This document shows, piece after piece, positions 8,398 through 17,628 of a DNA stretch of 64,000 bases; position 1 is the first letter of the stretch; each line of letters opens with the position of its first letter. A program made the position numbers and the translations under genes. This DNA is from Sphingomonas turrisvirgatae (GTDB taxonomy: Bacteria; Pseudomonadota; Alphaproteobacteria; Sphingomonadales; Sphingomonadaceae), in assembly GCF_001721295.1 (NCBI RefSeq), contig NZ_MDDS01000057.1, positions 1 through 64,000 of the forward strand, in the 5' to 3' direction. Under the pieces are notes generated by a model that was not told where the DNA came from, ran no database searches, and saw nothing but the letters and a program-made list of their open reading frames with translations.

Positions 8398-11300
8398 TCA
8401 GAATTCCGCCCTCACACCGAAGCGGAAAATCCGGCCTGTGTTATACTCCTGAACAGTGCGGGACTTGGGTGCGCCCTCATAGATTGAGCCTTCGTCGAAG
8501 TTGACCATCGCGCCAGTTGCATCAGGCAGCCGGATGATACGACTGGTGAAATAGGTCCGTACCGGCGCATCCGTGATATTGGCTGCGTCAAAGGTGAAGC
8601 TGAACTTGGGCGTTACCTGATAAGCTGCCGAGAAGTCCAACGTGCGGCGGCCTTCCTGCCACAAGGCACCACCAGAGAAGGATCGCTGAACCAGCGAGTC
8701 GCTGCTACCTGCGTAGGCCAGACGAAGCTGATGGCCAGCCTTCTGCCAGTATCCGGTCACGTTGTAGGAGTGCCGGGGCGTTCCGGGAATCGGGAACTTG
8801 GAGTCTTGGAACTCGGATTTTGAGAAGGTGTAGTTGGCCGCAATGCCGAGACCAGATAGCAGACCCGGCAAGAAGGTGAAGCTTTGCACATATTGCACTT
8901 CGGCGCCCATTACGCGCGCTGACTCCGAATTTTGCCGTCGCGTAACGTTATATTCGTTACACAGCGCACGCCCGTCTCCCCCATAAAGCCAGCTTGTCGA
9001 CTGCTGCAGAACTGCCTCACCCTGCAAGCGACGTGGCATGCACTGGCTGACATCCGGCACAGCTGAGACATCCGAAGATGGCGTCAGCAAAAGGTCGGTC
9101 GTGCGGCCCGTCGAGTCAGTAAAATTCAGGCCGTCGACTGTCGCCCCGTTCGGATCTGCAGCGATCCTTCGCAGATCGCCGATAAACCAGCGCTGGTCGA
9201 CCGTTTCGACCAGATCACTGATGTCTTTGTAGAAGAGGTTCGCGGACAGCATCGCATCGCGCTTGAAATACCATTCGACTGCGATGTCGATGTTGTTTGC
9301 CTTCAGCGGATTGAGTTGCGCCGAATAGAGGTCGACCGTCGAGGTCGGGCGGAACTGAGTGGTCCCTTCGAAGACAGATCCTTCACTCATGCGAAAGCCG
9401 GCGCGTAGATCGTCAATCGGCGGTCGCGACATTGTACGATATGCCGAGAAACGGGCAATAAGCTTGTCCGTTGCCAAAAAGCTGAGATTGAGGCTCGGCA
9501 GGAAGACATTGTAATCATATGCATCTGCCGCCGCGATCGACGCGCGGCTGCGGTCGGAAAGCGTCCGGCCACCGATGGTACCGAATTGCTCGGTCGACAA
9601 ATCCGAGTAGCGGATCAAGTTGCGCTCAAGGAATGTAGCCGGAATTGCGCCAGGCTCAAGCAATGGATCATAGCAGACACCGCCAGGAACTGCAGGCGAA
9701 GTCCCCTGCCCGTCGATACGGGCCTGTCGATTACGCGCCTGGAAGTTTGTAAGATTGTAATTCCGGCCGTCGTTGAAGTCTGTTGGGACTGGCCCAGCAC
9801 CTGTCCAAAATGCCGACGAAGGACCCCGACCCAATGGCGAAGGTGTTTCGCTCAGCACCGGACAGCGGTTAGCCTGGTTCGAATTCCGCAGGGTGTTGAG
9901 CGCGATGGGATCGATGATCCGGCCTTGCCCCTGCGCGTCGAACGCAAAGTTCGCGCCGGCAAAGCCGGTTGTGTCAAGCTTTGTGCGGACATAGCGCAGC
10001 CCGATATCGCCCTTCAGGCGATCCTCGAAATAGGCGAAGTTCGCCTTGATATAAGCGGCGATGTTCCGGAACTCGGCTCCGCGAGTTTGAGTGCGGTCGA
10101 GCGTAAAATCACGCTCGCCCGTGGTCACGGCCTGAAGAGCAGCGACAGGATCAAAGGTCGCCCAGCCGTCGCTGATATGATCTCGCTGAACGCCCAGACC
10201 GCTCAGCAAATTGTTGGCAGAGGTGGTGCCGCTGGAGAAAATGCCGGCGGAGATCAGCGAGATGGCGGCAGGATCCACAAAGATCGTTTGTCCGGTGAAC
10301 GGGCTAATCGCCTCGACAAGCTGACTGCTGGCGCGCGGCGTGCCTGACTGGGCATCGACGAACTTCTTGCGCTCCGTATATTTGGCGCCGAATTCGAAAC
10401 TGTTGATTCCGGCAAAGTCGACATCCCAGTCGAAGTCGGCAAACGCCGCCCGCTGCTCGTCACTCACCCGTGTCACACTGGACTGGATATACGACAGCGT
10501 GTGCGAATTGAGGTCGTCCGGATTGAATCCGGTACGGCCAACATTGTCCCACAAATCATTCTGGTCGGCCCGAATGTCGATGATTTGGCCAAGATTGGGG
10601 GTGGATGTGCCGCCGACGAGACGGCATGCGCTTCCTGAACAATCATAGCCTGCGGGCTGTAAATAGTCCGCCGGGACATGATGCAGGTTCCATGGGCCGA
10701 CCACGCGGTTCCGGTTTGCCACCATGTAGATGCTGCGTTCGGGCTTCTGCTCGGACTTGGCCAATGAGGCACCCGCGCTCATTCTCAGCCGGTCTGTAAA
10801 GCCATGCTCGAATTCCGCGCTGAATAGATAATTCTCGACGGTGTAGTTGTTGACCGAATTCGTGGTGCTGCCAGTCGAGAAGCGGTTCAGATATTGCGAA
10901 TAGGTTCGAGTATCAGTGTCGAGAAGACGCCAGTTCTGGACCGGATCGGTCCACATCAAGCCATTGTTCAGTCCTGGGTTGGTGACCGGGTCACCAGGAT
11001 TCTGGACAGTTCCCCCATAAGGAACGGTGTTCGTGTCGTATACGGATGTACGGTCAAGAAAATTCGGTGTCAGGCCGAGATTCGGCTGCTGCACGCCATC
11101 GATATGACCCCCGAAGTTCGACTGGCTGACGGACACACCCGTCATCTGGCCGCGAAATTTCTGCTGATTATAGGTGCCGTTCAGGGTCAGCGACGTGCGA
11201 TCGGAGAAGCGCCACTGCATCGACGCGTCCGCACCACGCCTGCTATATTCGTTCTCGTAAATCTCATAACCCGCCGTGGTCGGCGCGAGTCCATAGGCGA

Positions 11301-12204
11301 TGTTGGCATAAGGGCCCCGTCCCGCCGCGACGCCTTCTACGCCGGCGAACGCGCTCGGCCGGTTGAACATCGCCGCCCGCGTCGCCTCTGCTGCAATCGC
11401 GTCGGCTGCGCCAAACGCCTTGCCGTTCTGGTCGGTGTAGAAGTTCGTGCCAAAGGCATTGTAGTTGGAAAAAGCCACCTGGTCGCGACGCACCGAAGTT
11501 TTTTCGTCATAGGCGGTGACAATAACGCCGAAGCGATCCTCGAAGAAACGCTGCGAGATGGTACCCGAGATCTTGTGATCGAACGACTTGGACAGGCCAT
11601 TGTAGCGCTGTTGCAAGGAGATGGTCCGCACGTCTCGCTTCAGATCAAGCGGCTTGCGGGTAATCAGGTTGACGACCGCGGAGAGCGACCCCTCCTCGTC
11701 ATCGGCCGAGGGGGTTTTGACCACTTCTACCTTCGCCAGAATGTCAGCGGAGTAAGCCGAAAGGTCGACACCCTGCGAGAAGCCAGTCGAGCCCAGGGCA
11801 ACACCGTTGAGCGTGACGACAGTCTGATCCGCGTTCGCACCGCGAACTGAGATCGTGGCCCCCTGGCCATCGACCGTGTTGACGCTGACGCCAGAGATAC
11901 GATTCAGGGCCTCGGCGATGTTCTGATCGGTCGACTTGCCAATGTCTTCGGCATTGATCGTATCGACGATCTGACCCGAACGACGCTTGTCGTCAATGGA
12001 CTGATTAATGCTGCCTCGAATACCCGTGACAATGATGTCGCCTTCGCGATCAACCGTCTCGTCGTCCTGGTCGTCGGCGGTCGCGGCTGGGCCGGACGGG
12101 GCAGGTGCGCTGGTCTGAGCAAAAGCGGCATTCCCATGAATGGCAATCGCCAGGGTCAGCGCGGCGGTCGTGTGCAGAAAATCATTTTTGGAAAATCGCA
12201 TCAT
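8398..12204 (-). CDS. TonB-dependent outer-membrane receptor of locus 1
   Basis: A large receptor of about 1268 residues. The start at 12204 (MMRFSKN; the next ATG at 12201 is equally possible) follows a strong GGGGGAGGA site; the frame extends upstream but without a ribosome site. A signal peptide ends at NAAFAQ, then a TonB box-like DIIVTG, a plug domain (DTINAEDIGKSTDQNIAEALNRISGV, ISVRGANADQTVVTLNGV) and a long beta-barrel ending in aromatic RFGVRAEF. This is the TonB-receptor subclass common in Caulobacter and sphingomonad carbohydrate loci. It probably imports agar or porphyran oligosaccharides. Two copies of the 17-bp operator lie upstream, suggesting tight regulation. Confidence 0.92.
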   Translation of the reverse strand: MMRFSKNDFLHTTAALTLAIAIHGNAAFAQTSAPAPSGPAATADDQDDETVDREGDIIVTGIRGSINQSIDDKRRSGQIVDTINAEDIGKSTDQNIAEALNRISGVSVNTVDGQGATISVRGANADQTVVTLNGVALGSTGFSQGVDLSAYSADILAKVEVVKTPSADDEEGSLSAVVNLITRKPLDLKRDVRTISLQQRYNGLSKSFDHKISGTISQRFFEDRFGVIVTAYDEKTSVRRDQVAFSNYNAFGTNFYTDQNGKAFGAADAIAAEATRAAMFNRPSAFAGVEGVAAGRGPYANIAYGLAPTTAGYEIYENEYSRRGADASMQWRFSDRTSLTLNGTYNQQKFRGQMTGVSVSQSNFGGHIDGVQQPNLGLTPNFLDRTSVYDTNTVPYGGTVQNPGDPVTNPGLNNGLMWTDPVQNWRLLDTDTRTYSQYLNRFSTGSTTNSVNNYTVENYLFSAEFEHGFTDRLRMSAGASLAKSEQKPERSIYMVANRNRVVGPWNLHHVPADYLQPAGYDCSGSACRLVGGTSTPNLGQIIDIRADQNDLWDNVGRTGFNPDDLNSHTLSYIQSSVTRVSDEQRAAFADFDWDVDFAGINSFEFGAKYTERKKFVDAQSGTPRASSQLVEAISPFTGQTIFVDPAAISLISAGIFSSGTTSANNLLSGLGVQRDHISDGWATFDPVAALQAVTTGERDFTLDRTQTRGAEFRNIAAYIKANFAYFEDRLKGDIGLRYVRTKLDTTGFAGANFAFDAQGQGRIIDPIALNTLRNSNQANRCPVLSETPSPLGRGPSSAFWTGAGPVPTDFNDGRNYNLTNFQARNRQARIDGQGTSPAVPGGVCYDPLLEPGAIPATFLERNLIRYSDLSTEQFGTIGGRTLSDRSRASIAAADAYDYNVFLPSLNLSFLATDKLIARFSAYRTMSRPPIDDLRAGFRMSEGSVFEGTTQFRPTSTVDLYSAQLNPLKANNIDIAVEWYFKRDAMLSANLFYKDISDLVETVDQRWFIGDLRRIAADPNGATVDGLNFTDSTGRTTDLLLTPSSDVSAVPDVSQCMPRRLQGEAVLQQSTSWLYGGDGRALCNEYNVTRRQNSESARVMGAEVQYVQSFTFLPGLLSGLGIAANYTFSKSEFQDSKFPIPGTPRHSYNVTGYWQKAGHQLRLAYAGSSDSLVQRSFSGGALWQEGRRTLDFSAAYQVTPKFSFTFDAANITDAPVRTYFTSRIIRLPDATGAMVNFDEGSIYEGAPKSRTVQEYNTGRIFRFGVRAEF

Positions 12205-12262
12205 TTTCCTCCCCCATTTTATAACATTCTGGCCGACAATCTGACAGCACTCGACGACTCGA

Positions 12263-12279
12263 ATGTCGATTGTCGACGC
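12263..12279. promoter_or_regulatory. Putative GntR-type operator, site D1 (TonB receptor 1)
   Basis: ATGTCGATTGTCGACGC, the recurring palindrome with a T in place of C at the left centre. It lies about 60 bases upstream of the receptor start, and its centre is 52 bases from that of site D2, close to five helical turns. Confidence 0.6.
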
Positions 12280-12314
12280 CATCTAGATCGGGCGCCCGGC
12301 TGCAGTCAATTATT

Positions 12315-12331
12315 TTGTCGACAGTCGACAA
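12315..12331. promoter_or_regulatory. Putative GntR-type operator, site D2 (perfect palindrome)
   Basis: TTGTCGACAGTCGACAA is a perfect inverted repeat with one central base and the best representative of the family. It lies upstream of the TonB receptor and just downstream of the stop of the small secreted-protein gene at 12346. Confidence 0.7.
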
Positions 12332-12345
12332 CGCATTGCGAGCAG

Positions 12346-12918
12346 TTAGTCGGTGGCCTGCGCGCTGCTTTTGACCTTGCCGGCGCAGGGCAGCTGCGTC
12401 TCGCTGCCCGACGCGCGCGTCGTAACCATGTAAGGGCCGAGATCGACGACTTGCTTTGCGCCGGCAACGTGAAGCGTCAAACGCCCTTGCTTGTCGCCAA
12501 CATCAACCGGCGAGATGCCTTCGACGCAATGAAACCGAATTTCGTCATCAAGCTCCACGCGACCCACCGCAGCGGCCTTGAAGGGTGGCGTCACGCTTCC
12601 GACGACGGCGTTGACCCATGCCGGCTTGCCCGGCTCACCCGAACGCGCAAAGAAGCCGATGGTCACGATGTCGCCTTTCTTAACCGCCTTCGAGATCGCA
12701 CCTGTCGCCGAACTGTCCCAGAAGTTCGCACCGGCACGCGGCACCGAAATGCGGACCAATGTGCCGCCCGGTGCCTTTGGTTCGCTCAGCCGGCTGACCT
12801 TTATGTCACCATAGCTGCCCCAAACCGGACGTTGTGCATCGCTGATGATCTGTTCACTTGAAGCTTGCGCTGCGACGGCACCCATCAGTGCGACAGCGAT
12901 TCCAATCGAAAGCTGCAT
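12346..12918 (-). CDS. Small secreted protein of the agar locus, possible carbohydrate-binding module
   Basis: A 190-residue exported protein; I do not recognise the family with certainty. A Sec signal peptide (MQLSIGIAVALMGAVAAQA) is followed by one beta-rich domain. Stretches such as ISVPRAGANFWDSSATGAI, KKGDIVTIGFFARS and VDDLG-like ends resemble CenC-type carbohydrate-binding modules that accompany glycosidases. The start at 12918 is preferred over an in-frame GTG at 12933 because AGCAGGA precedes it. Two Cys residues in the mature part (FHCVEG, LPCAGK) could form a disulfide. It lies between the GH50 and the TonB receptor on the same strand, 57 bases after the GH50 stop, so it is probably cotranscribed with GH50. 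A surface or periplasmic substrate-binding role is inference. Confidence 0.65.
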   Translation of the reverse strand: MQLSIGIAVALMGAVAAQASSEQIISDAQRPVWGSYGDIKVSRLSEPKAPGGTLVRISVPRAGANFWDSSATGAISKAVKKGDIVTIGFFARSGEPGKPAWVNAVVGSVTPPFKAAAVGRVELDDEIRFHCVEGISPVDVGDKQGRLTLHVAGAKQVVDLGPYMVTTRASGSETQLPCAGKVKSSAQATD

Positions 12919-12975
12919 GTTCCTGCTCCCCACTCATCAATGTCAAACGATGCCCGGCCGACCGAGCTGCTCCTC

Positions 12976-15282
12976 CTATTTCAACGCCTTCTTTCCGAAC
13001 CGGACAGGATAGAGGCGCCCGTTCATGCGCTTCGCCGCAGCGACCATTTCGGGATAGGGCACGTCCGCGACCGACACGAAGCCGACATTGTAGTTTTCAC
13101 CGTCATAGGAACGGCCGGTCAGGGGTGAGTCGACATATTGGAACCAGTGCGCGCCGACGAACCACGGATTGGCGATCACGGCGTCCATGTACCGCTCATA
13201 TTGCGCGGCCCGATCTTTCTGGTCGGACGCGAGGATCAGGCCCGGGTGATATAGTCCGGCGTCGCTCGCTCCCATGTGGAATTCACCGATCAAGCTGGGC
13301 TTGTCGATCTTCGCAAGGAAGCTCCACGCGCCTTCGTGCGGGATCTCGCGATATTCGTTGTAGCTCATGATGTCGACGAACTCGCTTGCCGCCTCGATGA
13401 CTTCCGGCGTCATGCCCCAGGTCGCAAAACGCACGCCCATATAGAGGTGCTTGGGCAACACCTCATTGAGCGCGCCATCGACGACACGGAAATATTCGCG
13501 CGCATATGCCTTGAGCAGCATCGCATAATCGGCCTGTCGCGCGGCGCCATGCTCCTTCAGCACCACCCCCTTGGCCAGCGCGCCCCAGGAAGCGATGTCT
13601 GCACCCCACGCCGTGTTCAGCGCGGCCACGGTGCCATACTTCTTGCGCAACAACTTGACGAACACGGCCTTGGTTGGACTGTCGGAGGCGCTGCGCGATA
13701 AGGTGTTGATCACGATGCCATATTGGCCTTGGGGCGTGCCCACGCGGCCCCAGCTCTTCTCATTGTCGATGAAGATGCCGGCGCACCACGGACTGCCCCG
13801 CACCTCCGAAGCCAGCGACCGTGCGGTGGCCCGGGCACGTTCGGCAAAAAGCGGGTCGAAAGGATCGGGTAGCGGTGCCCAATAATCGTCGCCGCTGCTC
13901 ACCGTCTTGAAATTGCCGATGATCCAGCCGTTGGCAAAATAGGGAAGCTGGGCCGTGGCGTAGTAGCTAGGATCCAGCCAGTTGCCGAACGAGGTGAACC
14001 CCCAGTCAATCATGCGCTTGGTCGTCACATCTCGCCAAGCCTTCATATAGGACGCGGGCGAGGTCTGGCCGTATCGCCGCTCCAGGTTGGCGCGGTAGAA
14101 GCTATAGGCTTCGCCCTTGTCGAGCGGGCCGGAATGGCCCTCGCGGCGATAGTCGAAATGGTCGCCCAGCGGATCGTTATATTCGGGAATCCACTGGAAC
14201 ATGTCGCGCCGCAGCTGGGACGCCACGAACCGGCCAGCCAATGCCGAATCCGGCACCCGATAGAGGCCGGCGGAATCCTCGGGCGTCACGTCGTCCGCAT
14301 CGCGCGGCTTCACCGATCCCGGCCTGAAATCGTAGCCGGTCATGGTCGTCAGATTGGCCATGCGAATATTGTCGATGCCGGTGGCGAAGTAGAGATATCC
14401 CTCGGGATCGACCATCGCCCATTTACCATCAACCTTCTCGGTGCGGAAGAAACCGGTCGCCTTGAGCTTGGGCCCATTTTTCCAGCCGCCGTAGCGCGAG
14501 CGATCGGGCAGCGCCGCGCCACGCAGCTGCGCAACTTCGGCGCGCGCCGCCGCCCGCAAGTCGGCATCGGATTTCACCTTGCCGGCAAAGTCTATTTTCG
14601 CCGCCTGGCCATAGCGATCGACAATCCCCTTCAGATAGTTGGGATCGATCACGGGATTTCGGACGATGCGAACCTTGTCGATCGTGATCGTCCGATCAGT
14701 CGCGAGGCTGATCGACCCAATCTTGAATTCGCGGATCGAGGAAAGGTCGAGCTGCTTGGTGCCCCACATCCAGGTAAATTTGCGGCCGGCCATGCGCCAG
14801 TAGTCGGGATCGTCGCGCAACCCGGTGTCGCGCTCAAGGTCCGACCCTTTCAATGGAGCATAGTAAGTGCCGCTGCCGCCCGCCGGAATGACCGTACTGC
14901 GCGTTGCAGTGCGCCCCTGCCCATCGACAATATCTAGGTTGATTTGCACCGATTCGCGGCCCGGATTACCTATTTCCATGGCCAGCCCAACGACCTCTCC
15001 TCCGCGCCAATCCCATGGTTTTTCCGGACGGAAATTCAGCGAGGTATAGAGGTTCTCTCGCGAATGAAGCGCCGCGCGCAGGACAGTTTCCCGACCAGAT
15101 TTCTCGATCGACAAGGTGGCATTCGCGGCCTGAAGCAGCGATGGCACCATGCCATCTTCGAAATCGAACAACATATCCTGCGCTGGTGCAGCCGCCTTGC
15201 GGGGCTCGCCAAAGGCTGAGTTGTCCAAAATCCCCGCGCTCGACGATAACAACGCCAGAATTGCAAAACTGCCTCGCTTCAC
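12976..15282 (-). CDS. GH50 beta-agarase, complete
   Basis: About 768 residues. A GTG start at 15282 (VKRGSFAIL) is favoured because GGAGAG lies 5 bases upstream; an in-frame ATG at 15300 lacks a site. After the signal peptide comes an N-terminal beta-sandwich (residues about 40-210) and a TIM-barrel catalytic domain beginning near RYGGWKNGP, with GYLYFATGIDNIR and GFTSFGNWLDPSYY. The expected acid/base is Glu508 in FIDNEKSWG and the nucleophile Glu667 in LIGEFHMG; their spacing of 159 residues fits GH50. GH50 agarases act on beta-1,4 links of agarose, often exo-type, releasing neoagarobiose. An operator of the 17-bp family lies just upstream at 15330. It is paralogous to the partial gene at 1-794. 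Confidence 0.9.
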   Translation of the reverse strand: MKRGSFAILALLSSSAGILDNSAFGEPRKAAAPAQDMLFDFEDGMVPSLLQAANATLSIEKSGRETVLRAALHSRENLYTSLNFRPEKPWDWRGGEVVGLAMEIGNPGRESVQINLDIVDGQGRTATRSTVIPAGGSGTYYAPLKGSDLERDTGLRDDPDYWRMAGRKFTWMWGTKQLDLSSIREFKIGSISLATDRTITIDKVRIVRNPVIDPNYLKGIVDRYGQAAKIDFAGKVKSDADLRAAARAEVAQLRGAALPDRSRYGGWKNGPKLKATGFFRTEKVDGKWAMVDPEGYLYFATGIDNIRMANLTTMTGYDFRPGSVKPRDADDVTPEDSAGLYRVPDSALAGRFVASQLRRDMFQWIPEYNDPLGDHFDYRREGHSGPLDKGEAYSFYRANLERRYGQTSPASYMKAWRDVTTKRMIDWGFTSFGNWLDPSYYATAQLPYFANGWIIGNFKTVSSGDDYWAPLPDPFDPLFAERARATARSLASEVRGSPWCAGIFIDNEKSWGRVGTPQGQYGIVINTLSRSASDSPTKAVFVKLLRKKYGTVAALNTAWGADIASWGALAKGVVLKEHGAARQADYAMLLKAYAREYFRVVDGALNEVLPKHLYMGVRFATWGMTPEVIEAASEFVDIMSYNEYREIPHEGAWSFLAKIDKPSLIGEFHMGASDAGLYHPGLILASDQKDRAAQYERYMDAVIANPWFVGAHWFQYVDSPLTGRSYDGENYNVGFVSVADVPYPEMVAAAKRMNGRLYPVRFGKKALK

Positions 15283-15329
15283 GCTCGCTCTCCATCGCAT
15301 TTGCTGGCGGCCGCCATCGCCCGCTTAAA

Positions 15330-15346
15330 ATGTCGATTGTCGACAT
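15330..15346. promoter_or_regulatory. Putative GntR-type operator, site E (GH50)
   Basis: ATGTCGATTGTCGACAT, 48 bases upstream of the GH50 start. It also lies in the divergent region shared with the broken sulfatase that begins at 15449. Confidence 0.65.
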
Positions 15347-15448
15347 TGTGTCAAGCAATTAGGACGAGGTTGTTCGAGTGCCTATATCGACACCATGGCG
15401 TGGGCGAGCGTCGCGGGGAAGATTCGCATAAACATACGGGAGTAGCGC

Positions 15449-16912
15449 GTGATAAGAACGGCCCTGTTCCGAGCCATGACGATGGCTGCGCTATGGATCG
15501 GCGCGTCGCCTGCATATGCCAGGCCGGACGCACCGCGCGACAGGCGCCCGAACATCATCGTCATTCTGGCGGATGATCTAGGCTATAATGATGTCGGTTT
15601 TACCGGGAAAACCGACATCCGGACGCCGGCGCTGGACAAGCTGGCGGCCAATGGCGTAATCTTCTCCAATGGCTATGTTACGCATCCTTATTGCGTCCCT
15701 CGCGCGCCGGACTGCTGACGGGAAGATATCAGGCCCGGTTTGGGATGGAAAATAACGTCAGCTTTGCGCCAAACGATCCATATATGGGCTTGCCGTTGAG
15801 TGAAGTAACGATTGCTGACCGGCTAAAAAAAGCAGGATATCGAACCGCCGCTTTTGGCAAGTGACACTTGGGTGCCGCCCCGCCTTTTCAGCCGAACCGG
15901 CGCGGGTTCGATTATTTCTATGGCTTTCTCGATGGGGGGCATCAGTATATGCCGGGCGAGGTTTCGATCCATGCCGACGGCTATTGGGAACCATTGCTCA
16001 GGAACGCCAAGCCGACTCCGTTCACCGAATATCTGACGACCGCCTTAAGCCGGGACGCTGCACGCTATGTCTCAACCGCGTCGCGTAAGCCGTTCTTCGT
16101 CTATCTGTCTTACAATGCGCCCCATACCCCGCTACAGGCACCCAAATCATTCATCGATAAATATCAGCATATCGCCGATCCAGAACGTCGGGTCTATGCC
16201 GCCATGATCGATGCGATGGACGAAGGCATTGGCATGCTGGTCGCCGCGCTGAAGGCAGCGAACCAATATGACAACACGCTGATCTTCTTTCTGTCCGACA
16301 ATGGCGGCGTCTACCCTGAAGCCTGGCAGCCGACTTCGGACTGGTCGGACAATGCACCGTTTCGCCGGGGCAAGGTCGCTTTGCTCGAAGGGGGGATCCG
16401 CGTGCCTTTCATTGCTCACTGGCAAAGCGCATTCCGGGCGGGCAGACCCTGAATGGGCTCGTTTCGGCACTGGACATCGCAGCAACTGCGACCGCACTTG
16501 CCGGTGCAGACCGATCGAACGGGAAGCTGGAGGGAATTGACCTACTACCCTTCGTTACAGGCGCAAAGCGAGGTTCGCCCATGCCGCCTTGTTCTGGCGC
16601 CTGGAAGAAGCGGACAACTTGTGGGCGGTGCGCACGCCGGACGCAAAATATCTGCGCCAGACGCTACCCGAAACCGGCTGCGCATTTTACGACATGAAGC
16701 GCGATTCGCAGGAGCGTCATAATCTCCTGGGCCACCGCAGGCAGGATCAAGCTCGGCTCGCACAATTCTGGAACGCGTGGAATGCCAAAAACGTCAGTAA
16801 TATACTGCAGCAGTCTCCGGATTATGCAGCGACTGTGAAGCAATTTTACGACGATCTCTACCTGCGGCGCGTGCAACAGGCCAAATATCGCAAGCCCTAT
16901 CAGGTAAAGTGA
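15449..16912 (+). pseudogene. S1-family sulfatase, broken by three frameshifts and a nonsense codon
   Basis: A second formylglycine-type sulfatase. The pieces read in order: a signal peptide and [17 protein letters not shown]; then YCVP, where a single base appears missing from the proline codon, so the expected [18 protein letters not shown] continues in the next frame. GKWHLG is interrupted by TGA in place of the Trp codon near 15861. The central domain (RRGFDYFYGF, SYNAPHTPLQ, FFLSDNGG) runs to 16452. A further one-base loss near 16430 moves it to the frame of NGLVSALDIAATATAL, and another near 16578 to the frame of HAALFWRLEEADN, ending at 16912. The first lesion falls inside the maturation motif itself. 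Two of the frameshifts are in CCC runs, so assembly error is possible for those, but not for the nonsense change. Confidence 0.85.
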
Positions 16913-17324
16913 TGGCCCACCGCCCGATGCAAAGACCACGTCTCGGCATTTGCCTGATCGGGTAAGACAAGCGCGCCAGGGCCGCGCTACCGCCGCATGC
17001 GAACGATCCTTTTCCTATTCGTACCCGCATGGCCGAGCTGATGAGCGTGAAGTTTATCTGCGTGCACTCGCTGCCGCCTCAGCCTCGAATCCATCTGGCA
17101 CCGGCATCGCATAGGGGTTTGGCGCACGCTAAAAGCTTGAATATGTCTTCAACCCGGCGACAGCATTTGTCGCCTCCAAGACTTGAACGCGATTCGAGCG
17201 ATCCGGGTAAAGCGGTTGGCCGAGCTTAGCTGTACTCCAGCGGCTGCGGCCTGGCGTCGTCAGCGGAAGCTGAACTTATGGGGATAACTTCTTACTCCCC
17301 GAAGCAATCCAAACCCTGCCCACT
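16913..17324. other. Intergenic region without a recognisable gene
   Basis: About 410 bases between the broken sulfatase and the duplicated promoter region of TonB receptor 2. Only short open frames occur, with no ribosome sites or family motifs. I see nothing further in it. Confidence 0.5.
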
Positions 17325-17525
17325 GTTGCTATTTTAGCACGTTAACATAGAATTTCTGCGCTACAATCGGCTAAAGAGGACTGATGCCGCATTCGGGAGA
17401 GTCAGATGTATCATCTCGGGAATGGCTTCACGCCGCAGGCTCGTAGCGCATAATCCGTCGCTTTCACGCTTGGCGATTTGATCTGTGCTCTGGCTGGAGT
17501 TCCTGTTCCGACCAGCGCAGTGCGA
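17320..17525 (+). repeat. Decayed tandem duplicate of the TonB receptor 2 promoter and 5' coding end
   Basis: This stretch is a diverged copy of about 17541-17750. Matching elements in the same order are ACTGTTGCTA operator, GGGAGAGTCAGATG ribosome site and start, CATCT-GGGAAT, GATCTGTGCTCTGGCTG and GTTCCG. The copy's reading frame from ATG at 17406 hits TAA after 15 codons, so it is dead. It looks like a remnant of a tandem receptor gene or of a promoter duplication. Confidence 0.75.
17325..17341. promoter_or_regulatory. Putative IclR-type operator, upstream (decayed) copy
   Basis: GTTGCTATTTTAGCACG, core inverted repeat TGCTA-TTT-TAGCA. It lies about 80 bases before the start codon of the decayed receptor fragment at 17406, the same spacing as the intact copy. 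It is similar to the sites at 17547 and 29079. Confidence 0.5.
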
Positions 17526-17546
17526 TAGCGCCCCTAGCATTGTACT

Positions 17547-17563
17547 GTTGCTAAAATAGCAAA
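17547..17563. promoter_or_regulatory. Putative IclR-type operator before TonB receptor 2
   Basis: GTTGCTAAAATAGCAAA contains the perfect inverted repeat TTGCTA-AAA-TAGCAA. The central TAAAAT could double as a -10 element. It lies 82 bases upstream of the receptor start at 17629. It resembles the site between the IclR gene and the MFS operon at 29079. Confidence 0.6.
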
Positions 17564-17628
17564 GCGCGCGTAGGTTCTCACCAGCAAGCGGCTCGTAAGA
17601 GAGCTGATGCAGCTTTTGGGAGAGTCAG

